This document shows positions 15,189 to 22,113 of a stretch of 37,142 nucleotides of DNA, piece after piece; the first letter of the stretch is position 1; every line of letters begins with the position of its first letter. Location: the IMG/VR virus record IMGVR_UViG_3300045972_000081, positions 1 through 37,142 of that record; one strand, given 5' to 3'. The DNA comes from a virus. Both the position numbers and the translations under genes were made by a program. The notes beneath the pieces are model-generated. The model ran no database searches, was not told where the DNA came from, and saw only the letters and a program-made list of their open reading frames with translations.

Positions 15189-16754
15189 TTATCTTTCGAG
15201 GAATAATGAGAACAATTCGGCACCAGTATTTTTCAAGCAGATCAGATTTCCGATTTTCTTTGTTGAATCAGCCGGATCGATCGCAACAGTGTATGCCATT
15301 TTTGAGCCAACAAGCGCGGCGCCTTGCGTGAATCGAAGTTGCGCCCATTCGTTGAGCTGACGTGTCATTGCGTTGAATCTGTACATGTTTTGAAGTCCGT
15401 TGATGTTGATATATGCGAATTTTCCGCCGTTTGTTGTCGGATCATAGATCAATGAAGATCCAGTCGTCAAAGTCGGGCCCGATCCGTAAACGATCGCATT
15501 TGACCATAGTCCAGTCGCTCCACCTGCAAGATCCAAAAGATCAAGTGCGGCACTTGCGCCACCTCTGAACGAATACAAGAATGAATGACGCAGATTTTTG
15601 TCAGTGTCGATCGTCAATCCGAATGCTTGAAATCCGCAGACACCTGCACCGACGGCAGATCCACGAGCGGCGTATGTTGTTGAACTCCATGAATCAGCGG
15701 CTTGCGCTCCGATCGCTTGCGGGGCGTAGCAATATGTCGTTGCTGACGCTGACGTGAAAAGCAAAACTTCATTTGAATTTTCAATCACATATTTTGCGGT
15801 TGCTGACGGCGTCACCGTCCATGTTGGCACTGTGAAAACTGGAACTGAATTCGCGTCTGTTGCGAGTGCTTTTCCAGTGTGTGAAGTGATCTTTCTGCGC
15901 TGTCCTGCGGCAGTTGGATTCGTCGTGTCTTCAACGATTCGAATTTGAAAGTTGCGATATTCGTTTGCGACCAGTGGTCCCGACGGCCCTGTGATTGTAG
16001 TCGCCGCAATTGCTGTCGCTGTTTGTACTCCGATGAATCCTTGACCGGGCAATTTATCATTCGGCACTAGCAATTCATCAAGTGGCACGAGATCGCTGTC
16101 AGTTCCGATCGTTGCGGGCAAATTAGTAGTTGCAAGGTTTCCAGAAAATGAATTTGTCAAAATATCGTACCATTTCCACATTCCTGCGGCGAGCGTTCCT
16201 GCTGATAGCATATAAACTCGACCAGAAAGAAATTCGTATGTTGCATTCGTGACAGGCGTGAAAGAAAGTACGCTGTCGAGCGTGATCACTGGGGTCGTTC
16301 CGCCAGTATTATTGATCACATATTTTTCTTCGGTTTTTCCTGTTCCGCCTGCGCCGTTGTCAATGATTCTGATCTTGAATCCTTGTCCGTCGCCACGTCC
16401 TGCAAGCTGTCCGACGCCGACTGCGGCAGGCAAGGCAGTTGAAAGAGTGATTTTTTGCGTTGTTGCACCTGCGGCGATTGTTCCGCGCGGTCCCTGTGAC
16501 GGGAGCACTTTCATGTCGGCACCTGCGCCAAAAGTTCCAGTCAAAGCAGGCGATCCGATCAACATCGGCCCGTCGTTTTTAGTGTGATATGCATTCAAAA
16601 CTGTTGCAGATACAAGTTGAAAAATTTCGGGGTGGCGATCTTCATTGTTGCGAAGATCTCCCGCTAAACAAACACCCGAAGCCGAAGCGTTCGGCATTAT
16701 GGCGAGCGGTCGCCATTCTGGCAGGTCGATGATGTCAAAGTGGTCAATGATCAT
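15189..16754 (-). CDS. Large virion-like protein of unknown function
   Basis: A 521-aa Ala/Thr/Gly-rich, beta-rich protein with no charged coiled coil, typical of virion surface proteins. Two related segments are visible: residues about 124-175 (FKIRIIDNG ... TYEFLSGRV) and about 277-330 (FQIRIVEDT ... KYVIENSNE), so it contains an internal duplication. The C-terminus has GLQNMYRFNAMTRQLNEWAQ and ends ELFSLFLER. It lies with the collagen-like fibre between capsid and connector genes, so a head-fibre or capsid decoration role is possible. No family recognised. Confidence 0.7.
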   Translation of the reverse strand: MIIDHFDIIDLPEWRPLAIMPNASASGVCLAGDLRNNEDRHPEIFQLVSATVLNAYHTKNDGPMLIGSPALTGTFGAGADMKVLPSQGPRGTIAAGATTQKITLSTALPAAVGVGQLAGRGDGQGFKIRIIDNGAGGTGKTEEKYVINNTGGTTPVITLDSVLSFTPVTNATYEFLSGRVYMLSAGTLAAGMWKWYDILTNSFSGNLATTNLPATIGTDSDLVPLDELLVPNDKLPGQGFIGVQTATAIAATTITGPSGPLVANEYRNFQIRIVEDTTNPTAAGQRRKITSHTGKALATDANSVPVFTVPTWTVTPSATAKYVIENSNEVLLFTSASATTYCYAPQAIGAQAADSWSSTTYAARGSAVGAGVCGFQAFGLTIDTDKNLRHSFLYSFRGGASAALDLLDLAGGATGLWSNAIVYGSGPTLTTGSSLIYDPTTNGGKFAYININGLQNMYRFNAMTRQLNEWAQLRFTQGAALVGSKMAYTVAIDPADSTKKIGNLICLKNTGAELFSLFLER

Positions 16755-16758
16755 ATGA

Positions 16759-16968
16759 TTATAATGTTGATTTTAGATTATTTAGCAATTCCATTTTTTC
16801 TCGCAATTGTGCGGTCAACATTTCGCCTTCGACTTGTTGCGAAATGGCTTTCACTGAACATTCATGACACAACTGATGAACACAAGCGACAGTTTGTTGC
16901 GTGTTCAAAGTGTGTTGAATTGCTTCAATCTCTTTTTGTGTGTCCTCGATGATTTCTTGCGTTGTCAT
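16759..16968 (-). CDS. Small helical Cys-containing protein
   Basis: A 69-aa protein (MTTQEIIEDTQKEIEAIQHT) that is mostly helical, with a central ACVHQLCHECS cluster that could bind a metal or form disulphides, followed by a charged helix. The start at 16968 follows a TATAATAAAAC-type leader; extending upstream adds residues that overlap the previous gene. Function unknown. Confidence 0.68.
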   Translation of the reverse strand: MTTQEIIEDTQKEIEAIQHTLNTQQTVACVHQLCHECSVKAISQQVEGEMLTAQLREKMELLNNLKSTL

Positions 16969-16990
16969 ATGGGTTTTATTATAAAAAATT

Positions 16991-17260
16991 TTAGTGAATA
17001 CGTCTTCGAACACTTTCCGCCCAATTGATCCTTGATGTGTCATAGAGCAGTGTTTGCTTTGCGTCGTTTCCTCCGAGATTCGTGATGTTTGAAACTGTCG
17101 AAACTGTCGTGACAGTTGTGATCGTTCCAGAAATCAAGATCACGTCGGCCATAACTCTTGAAGCATTCGTGACCCACATCGGGCGAGAAACTCCATTCGC
17201 GATTTTGCGAAGTGAAAGCGGGATTGCATAAATTTCAGCGAGCATTTTTTCGAAAAACAT
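16991..17260 (-). CDS. Small Thr/Val-rich virion-associated-like protein
   Basis: An 89-aa protein. A basic N-terminal half (AIPLSLRKIANGVSRPMWVT) is followed by a Thr/Val/Ser-rich beta segment (GTITTVTTVSTVSNIT) and a tail with INWAESVRRRIH. Proteins of this kind are often found beside fibre genes. It directly follows the collagen-like fibre gene. Function unknown. Confidence 0.68.
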   Translation of the reverse strand: MFFEKMLAEIYAIPLSLRKIANGVSRPMWVTNASRVMADVILISGTITTVTTVSTVSNITNLGGNDAKQTLLYDTSRINWAESVRRRIH

Positions 17261-17264
17261 ATTT

Positions 17265-19301
17265 TTATATTATGCACCACGAAGCACCGTCTGAAACCAG
17301 TGTCAGACTTGAATTGTGGTATTGAATAATTAGCGTACTTGAATCATTGATCAACTCTGCGCCCATTGGATCGATCGTCACTTTGAATTGAGATTTGTTT
17401 TTGATGAAAATCTTTGCTTCGTTTCCGACGGCTGTCGGCAGTGTGATGATCATATCATTTGCGTGAATACAGTTGATCAAAATTTCTCCGATAGTCGCGA
17501 CGACTGCATATGTATCAGCGTCAAACGTGATCACATCGAAACTTGCAGGATCTCCTTTGTCGCCTTTTGCGCCAGTCGCACCAGTCGCGCCGTCAGCTCC
17601 GTCGTTTCCGTCTGCACCATTGGCACCAGTCGCGCCAGTTGCTCCGTCATTGCCTTTGATGTCAGAAAGCAACACAAGATCGATCCATGATCCACCCCCG
17701 ACGTATCTCCATTGAATTTTTGTTGCTGTTTTTTGAAGTTCGATTTCTCGTCCGTCTGATCCGTCAGCTCCGTCGGCGCCATTTGATCCATTCGTGCCGT
17801 TCGTTCCATTTGCGCCATTTGATCCGTTGGCTCCTTTGATGTTTGCGATCAAAGTCCACACGCCTGCAATCTTTGTGTATACGTTGAAAGTATCAGTCGC
17901 GATCGCATAGTCGCCATTGTTGCCGACACCATTTGACGGCGCGCCGATTCCGTTGATCCATGATGAATTTGTGCCATTTGTTCCGGGCAATCCTTGCGGT
18001 CCCTGTCCACCTTGAAGCGATTTCTGAATGCTTGCAAAATCGAGCTGTATTGAGTGCGCTGTGACACCTGCGCTCACATGGTAGATTCTCAATTCGACGA
18101 CGCCTGCGTTCAAATATGGCGCGTCGTCAATGATTCCGAGATTGAATTGTGTCATGCCGTTCAGCCCTCTGAAATATCCGATTGTGTCCCATGCCGAAGT
18201 GATGAAATTGTACAAATCAACAGTCACAAAATGTTGTGACGTGTTTGAGTATGCAAGATTCAATTGAATTTTGTTGAATTCTGTGATGTCTGCGAAAGAG
18301 ACCCGAATGTCGAAACCTGGGGTCGCTGAAAGTTCTTGAATATTGTATACGTTGCCGTCATTGAATGTCAGAATCGAATCGAGTGATCCGCTGTTGTGAG
18401 TTCCTGCAACCAAAGCAAGCGCACTCGGCAAAAACGTTTCTGACGTCGGCGGCGTGCCGTCTGCGCCTCGAAGATCTTCAAGATCGACGAGATCTGCCCA
18501 ATATCCGCCCGAATATCGCCATTGAATTGTCGATGTGCCTTTCTGCAATTCGATTTCACGTCCATCAAATCCGTTTGCGCCGTCTGCGCCGTCATTTCCT
18601 TTTGCTCCTTTTGCGCCGTCAGCACCTTTCAGATCAGCGAGCAAGATCAGATTTCCCCATGATCCGCCAACATATCGCCATTGAAGATATACGCTTGATT
18701 TTCGAAGCTCGATCTGCAATCCGTCAGCTCCATTTTGCCCGTCTGCGCCGTTTGATCCGTCATTGCCGTCAATTCCATTGATTCCGTCGTTTCCGTCCTG
18801 TCCTGCCGATCCTGTTGCGCCTGTGTCGCCCTGCGCGCCTTTCATTTCGGCGATTGTGATCAGATCAACCCATGCACCACCAGAAAAGCGAAATTGTATC
18901 TTTGTTGACGTCTTTTGAAACTCAATGTCGAGATCTTCGAGTTCAGTATGAATCAGCGCGATTTCTTCTTTGATGTCCGAGATCGTTTTTGCAGTGATTC
19001 CGACTGCGATCATGTATTCTTTGCCCGCAATGTTTTTGACTGTCGCGCCTGTGCCCTCTTGATCGCGCTCAACTGTCAAAGTGTCGTGAAATTTGCCGAC
19101 AATTCGAATGATTTCTTTTTTTGGATCGTCTGACGGATCTGAAAAGTCTGTGACGTTCCAATATGTCGCGTTGTATGCTCCGTCAATGGCAGGATCAGCG
19201 AAAACGTCGCCTTGTCCGCCACGAAGAAGAATCCCAACTGCGGCTTCATCATAGCCAGTTGAAACGTACCCTTTGACGAAATTTTTTGCTGAATCGATCA
19301 T
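17265..19301 (-). CDS. Collagen-like fibre protein with repeated beta modules
   Basis: A 678-aa protein. The N-terminus (residues 1-120) looks like an attachment domain with a short helix (TISDIKEEIALIHTELEDLD). Then come four copies of a short module of about 30 residues with the pattern EIELQK-x-x-x-IQWRY-x-GG-W-x-DL (EFQKTSTKIQFRFSGGAW, ELRKSSVYLQWRYVGGSW, ELQKGTSTIQWRYSGGYW, ELQKTATKIQWRYVGGGS), each followed by Gly-x-y triplets (GADGAKGAKGNDGADGANG and similar). A beta domain sits between copies 3 and 4, and the C-terminus is a tip domain. Collagen-like triplets imply a homotrimeric fibre. The gene lies between capsid and connector, so it may be a head fibre rather than a tail fibre. Confidence 0.85.
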   Translation of the reverse strand: MIDSAKNFVKGYVSTGYDEAAVGILLRGGQGDVFADPAIDGAYNATYWNVTDFSDPSDDPKKEIIRIVGKFHDTLTVERDQEGTGATVKNIAGKEYMIAVGITAKTISDIKEEIALIHTELEDLDIEFQKTSTKIQFRFSGGAWVDLITIAEMKGAQGDTGATGSAGQDGNDGINGIDGNDGSNGADGQNGADGLQIELRKSSVYLQWRYVGGSWGNLILLADLKGADGAKGAKGNDGADGANGFDGREIELQKGTSTIQWRYSGGYWADLVDLEDLRGADGTPPTSETFLPSALALVAGTHNSGSLDSILTFNDGNVYNIQELSATPGFDIRVSFADITEFNKIQLNLAYSNTSQHFVTVDLYNFITSAWDTIGYFRGLNGMTQFNLGIIDDAPYLNAGVVELRIYHVSAGVTAHSIQLDFASIQKSLQGGQGPQGLPGTNGTNSSWINGIGAPSNGVGNNGDYAIATDTFNVYTKIAGVWTLIANIKGANGSNGANGTNGTNGSNGADGADGSDGREIELQKTATKIQWRYVGGGSWIDLVLLSDIKGNDGATGATGANGADGNDGADGATGATGAKGDKGDPASFDVITFDADTYAVVATIGEILINCIHANDMIITLPTAVGNEAKIFIKNKSQFKVTIDPMGAELINDSSTLIIQYHNSSLTLVSDGASWCII

Positions 19302-19480
19302 CGATATTTTGTTATTGTATTTTTATTATAAACTTTTTTTTGAATGTGTGCCATTTTACCGATCGCGATTCCTGTGCCGATGATAAAAAGTGCGATAAAT
19401 ATTGCGATTGAAATTACAGTGAGCGTCGCCTTGCGAATTATGCTTTGATGTTTCGTACAAATATTTTTGATATTAGAAAA
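19298..19480 (-). pseudogene. Membrane-helix ORF without a normal start
   Basis: The frame is open from 19480 to a TGA that overlaps the ATG of the fibre gene (ATGA). It encodes a clear transmembrane helix (TVISIAIFIALFIIGTGIAI) flanked by basic residues, but no ATG, GTG or TTG exists before the helix. It could be expressed by frameshift from the overlapping ORF ending at 19438, start at ATT, or be a gene that lost its start. It is in the same frame as the 51-aa zinc protein upstream. Confidence 0.4.
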
Positions 19481-19575
19481 TTATGGTCGGGATAGTCGGC
19501 ACTTGAAAGCGATGAGCGATCGAGTGTTTTTCCGACATATCCCGTCAAATCAACTGCATTCTGAACATTGTTCAA
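19438..19575 (-). CDS. Possible small ORF with TTG start
   Basis: A 45-codon stretch (LNNVQNAVDLTGYVGKTLDR, ending IFVRNIKA) with codon use like the neighbours. It has no ATG that is not inside the zinc protein gene, and would need the TTG at 19573-19575 or a +1 frameshift at the end of the zinc protein (codons AGT TGA T). Together with the flanking ORFs it may be part of one interrupted gene. Confidence 0.35.
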   Translation of the reverse strand: MNNVQNAVDLTGYVGKTLDRSSLSSADYPDHNFLISKIFVRNIKA

Positions 19576-19705
19576 ATTGTTTTTTGTACGTTCCCGAATT
19601 GATTGACGACAACTGTGTTGCAGTGGGCGAAATCCAATTTCCGAAACGACGAATCTTTTTGACTTTGTCAGTTCCACACTTGCAAACAATGATGATCGGC
19701 TTCAT
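19550..19705 (-). CDS. 51-aa zinc-ribbon-like protein
   Basis: A short protein MKPIIIVCKCGTDKVKKIRR ... QFEQCSECS with C8-x-C10 and C47-x-x-C50 as likely zinc ligands. It has a textbook Shine-Dalgarno, AAGGAGGT, seven bases before the ATG, in a leader (AAAATCAAGGAGGT) identical to that of the next Cys-rich gene upstream. A longer start at 19744 is possible but lacks such a signal. Function unknown. Confidence 0.75.
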   Translation of the reverse strand: MKPIIIVCKCGTDKVKKIRRFGNWISPTATQLSSINSGTYKKQFEQCSECS

Positions 19706-19722
19706 TTTTGACCTCCTTGATT

Positions 19723-19902
19723 TTACCGTCTGCCGTTTTTGCATTGGTAGATCGGAATTGTGACGAAATCAATCGTCGGGTAGATCGGACACCATTTGAA
19801 TTCACAACGTTCGCAATAATCAGCGACACCGTTCTGAATGCAACCTGCACGACATTTCTTTTTGCGCTTGCAAAGTTTATCGTTGCATATTGCGATCAAC
19901 AT
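19723..19902 (-). CDS. 59-aa Cys-rich protein
   Basis: A protein of 59 residues with eight Cys (C6, C11, C17, C21, C30, C33, C38, C54) starting MLIAICNDKLCKRKKKCRAG. The CxxC at 30-33 and the spacing of the others suggest one or two metal sites. The leader AAAATCAAGGAGGT ends a few bases before the ATG, the strongest Shine-Dalgarno in the window together with the next gene. It follows the holin gene. No family recognised. Confidence 0.75.
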   Translation of the reverse strand: MLIAICNDKLCKRKKKCRAGCIQNGVADYCERCEFKWCPIYPTIDFVTIPIYQCKNGRR

Positions 19903-20012
19903 GATTGCACCTCCTTGATTTTGGCACCCTGCGCCCGATCAACATTGTGATCCGGCGAAAAAGTAGATCCCCGACGTAGGCGGTCGGGCGTAGAATGCCA
20001 ATTTGAAAAGAA

Positions 20013-20510
20013 CTATTTTTTGTCGTCGTTCAATAGCACTGTCACTTCGTCGAATTTCTTATTCTCCAAGCCTGTCAATATATCGTTGATTCGTTTTGCA
20101 GGATAAAAGCCGAGATCGCCTGCATTCTCCATGATCGATTTCAGCTCTGTGAGTGCGATCAAAAATTCAATGAAGTCGTCAGTCCATGCAGGCATGAATT
20201 GCACTGTGAGCGCGACATGAGCGACGATGATGAGCAACAAATAGATCATCATTTTGTAGCCTGTGCGAAATAGCAAGTGAGATTGAAGATTTTGTTTGAT
20301 GAAATATCCGCGAGCAACGCCAGTGATGAAATCAACAACAACGAGAATGAAAACTGCATGCAAAATTGTGTAGTCGTAGCCGAGCAAATATGCAAAATAT
20401 GTCAGTATCGCAGAAAAAAATGCTTTCTGTTTGCAAAGAGAAACGATTGACGTGATCGTTGGCATAAAATTTCCCGATGTAGTTGTCATATTGTTTATTT
20501 CTGACTGCAT
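20013..20510 (-). CDS. Phage holin (phage_holin_4_1 type)
   Basis: A 165-aa membrane protein (158 aa if the internal ATG at 20489 is used, which has the A-rich leader typical here). Three hydrophobic segments are seen around residues 33-50, 52-67 and 87-108. VVVDFITGVARGYFIKQNLQ followed by LLFRTGYKMMIYLLLIIVAH matches the phage_holin_4_1 family. Holins form membrane lesions that let the endolysin reach the wall. It is separated from the GH25 lysozyme by about 15 kb of virion genes. A terminator upstream (20575-20612) and a weak promoter candidate (20524-20551) suggest separate control. Confidence 0.85.
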   Translation of the reverse strand: MQSEINNMTTTSGNFMPTITSIVSLCKQKAFFSAILTYFAYLLGYDYTILHAVFILVVVDFITGVARGYFIKQNLQSHLLFRTGYKMMIYLLLIIVAHVALTVQFMPAWTDDFIEFLIALTELKSIMENAGDLGFYPAKRINDILTGLENKKFDEVTVLLNDDKK

Positions 20511-20523
20511 AGCAATCTGTTGA

Positions 20524-20551
20524 ATAATAATGTCAAAAGCAAATTTTCCAA
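20524..20551 (-). promoter_or_regulatory. Weak promoter candidate before the holin gene
   Basis: On the minus strand TTGGAA (20546-20551) and TATTAT (20524-20529) are 16 bp apart, matching 4/6 and 5/6 of consensus. It lies between a terminator and the holin start. A 9-bp inverted repeat (CAAAAGCAA at 20534-20542, TTGCTTTTG at 20564-20572) overlaps it and could be an operator or RNA hairpin. Confidence 0.4.
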
Positions 20552-20574
20552 TTGTTGAAACGCTTGCTTTTGAA

Positions 20575-20612
20575 AAACGAAAAAAGGGAGATACAACTCA
20601 CGACCCCCCTTT
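20575..20612 (-). terminator. Rho-independent terminator
   Basis: On the minus strand AAAGGGGGG (20604-20612) pairs with TCTCCCTTT (20583-20591) over 9 positions with two G-U pairs, followed by TTTCGTTTTT. It lies 18 bases after the stop of the 79-aa gene and before the holin, so it should separate or attenuate capsid-region and holin transcription. Confidence 0.78.
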
Positions 20613-20629
20613 GCCGTTTGATGTTTGGA

Positions 20630-20869
20630 CTATATAGCGCAACCGATCTCGATCAAACGTTTTGCAACGCTTTTTGATACTTTGACAGTTTGCCCTTGCT
20701 TGCGAAGTTTTTCTTCGATGTAGCAATCAGAAATCAATTCGACGAGAACGCCAGATTCTTTCGTTTCTTCGGTTTTCGTTTCTTTTGTTTCATCAGTCTT
20801 CACTTCTTTGTTGACGTCAGTCTTGATCTCGCGATTTTTGACAACGCCTTTTGCTTTTTCTTTTGCCAT
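20630..20869 (-). CDS. Small capsid-region protein with Lys/Glu repeats
   Basis: A 79-aa protein. The N-terminal half is a low-complexity series of K-T-D/E-E-T-K-E units (KEVKTDETKETKTEETKESG). The C-terminal half (VELISDCYIEEKLRKQGQTV) is a compact beta-type domain of the kind found in many small phage proteins next to capsid genes (V-E-L-x-x-D-C-x-x ... G-x-x-V-x-V). It could be a capsid accessory or decoration protein. The start at 20869 avoids an upstream extension that crosses a long hairpin. Confidence 0.75.
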   Translation of the reverse strand: MAKEKAKGVVKNREIKTDVNKEVKTDETKETKTEETKESGVLVELISDCYIEEKLRKQGQTVKVSKSVAKRLIEIGCAI

Positions 20870-20908
20870 AACTTTTTTTGTTATTTGCGGATTATACCCC
20901 GAGGGGTT

Positions 20909-20945
20909 GCGACGGACTTGACCCCGAAAGATCAAGTCGCGTCGC
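20909..20945 (-). other. 13-bp hairpin after the capsid gene
   Basis: Arms GCGACG-GACTTGA (20909-20921) and TCAAGTC-G-CGTCGC (20932-20945) pair over 13 bp with one bulged base and a 10-nt loop. On the minus strand no U-run follows; on the plus strand CATTTTT follows. It lies 35 bases after the major capsid stop, so it may protect or separate the capsid mRNA. Confidence 0.65.
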
Positions 20946-20979
20946 CATTTTTCACACTATAAATTCAATCAGATTCAGA

Positions 20980-22089
20980 CTAAGCTTGTGGCACGTCCAA
21001 AACTGCGAATGCCTGCGGAAGACGAACTTGTCCGTCAACACGTTTTGTCAATCTGAATTCGATTTCATCAGTATTGAACTTTGAGTGAATTGAAGCGGCA
21101 ACTTCAAGACCTCTGCGATCTCCGATAGCATATCCAAGACCAAGATTTGCAAACACAACATCACCTTTCGTTCCAAGAGTTGAAAGCTTTTCAGTTTCAA
21201 CAACTGGATAACCGCCGTATGTTGGCAAACGTCCTTCGGAAATCGATGGTTGCCAAAGTGGGCGACCAGTTGTGTCTTTCAATCCTTCAACATATTCGAT
21301 TGCAGTTGTGTCCATGATGTACACACCATTTTTTCGAAGTGAAGCAGGAACTTTGTTTTTCAATGCTTTCATGTCAGCGTCAGAAACTTGATTTGCAACT
21401 GCGCGCTTTACAACTGGGCATGCTCCAAGAGTGGAAATGATTCCAGTTGGTTTTGCGTCACCGTCACCAGTCAAAAATGCAGTGTCCTCGAAGTGAACTG
21501 CGGCCATTCCGAACAATTGAACAAGGTAGTTTGCCATGTCAACGTCAGAATCTTCAAGAATTTCGCTTGAAGCGGTTGTCAATCCGATCATTTTGTGAGC
21601 GGTCAAAACAACTTGCTTGAATTTAGGACTTGATGGGGTTGCGGCTTCGGCTTCGTCAGCCCATGCCATAGTCACACCACCGAAAACAGAAGATCCTTGA
21701 TCAAGTTTCGGAAGCTTCTTCGTCAATTTCTTCATGGTCACAACGTATGCGCGAGATCTCACAACTGATTCCTCTGCGGCATATGAAGCAATTGCGGCGT
21801 CGAATTCCTCTGATACAGTGAATCCACCGTCAGCGGCAACACCCTCACTCACACTCTTGCGAACTGATTGCAAGAATGCTTTTGCTTCCGTTCCAACAGT
21901 CACGAACGGCGCTTTGTAGCGTTTCACGTTCATCACTGATTTTGCTTCGTCAACAACTTCACCATTTTTGATGATTGATTTGTTTTCGATAGCGGCTGAT
22001 TTTACTGATTCCAGAATTGAAGCTTCTTTTTCAGCAAGCATTTTGCCGAAGATTTCTCCAATCTGTTCAATGTCTTTTTGTTCCAACAT
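20980..22089 (-). CDS. HK97-fold major capsid protein
   Basis: A 369-aa protein. The N-terminal about 60-90 residues are helical and charged (MLEQKDIEQIGEIFGKMLAE), like the delta domain cleaved during maturation. The core contains VAADGGFTVSEEFDAAIASY, MAWADEAEAATPSSPKFKQV, LTAHKMIGLTTASSEILEDS and HFEDTAFLTGDGDAKPTGII, which are classic HK97-family motifs. The prohead protease gene lies immediately upstream. It forms the icosahedral shell. Confidence 0.96.
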   Translation of the reverse strand: MLEQKDIEQIGEIFGKMLAEKEASILESVKSAAIENKSIIKNGEVVDEAKSVMNVKRYKAPFVTVGTEAKAFLQSVRKSVSEGVAADGGFTVSEEFDAAIASYAAEESVVRSRAYVVTMKKLTKKLPKLDQGSSVFGGVTMAWADEAEAATPSSPKFKQVVLTAHKMIGLTTASSEILEDSDVDMANYLVQLFGMAAVHFEDTAFLTGDGDAKPTGIISTLGACPVVKRAVANQVSDADMKALKNKVPASLRKNGVYIMDTTAIEYVEGLKDTTGRPLWQPSISEGRLPTYGGYPVVETEKLSTLGTKGDVVFANLGLGYAIGDRRGLEVAASIHSKFNTDEIEFRLTKRVDGQVRLPQAFAVLDVPQA

Positions 22090-22113
22090 AGATTTGATTT
22101 TTTTATTGATTGA

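Noticed and set aside
19906-19990. tRNA-like pairing of GGCATTC with GGGTGCC on the minus strand
   Set aside because: A seven-pair acceptor-like stem exists, but there is no T-arm sequence or anticodon arm, and the inner CCCGAC/GTCGGG stem does not fit a cloverleaf.
20518-20533. TTGACA near 20528 as the -35 of a holin promoter
   Set aside because: No acceptable -10 hexamer lies 16-18 bases downstream; the weaker TTGGAA/TATTAT pair was kept instead.
3664-20572. Similarity between the inverted repeats at 3664-3711 and 20534-20572
   Set aside because: Both contain AAAGCAA, GCAAGCGTTT and TTGCTTT in related order, but GCAAGCGTTT also occurs inside a coding gene near 14.29 kb, so the similarity may be chance.
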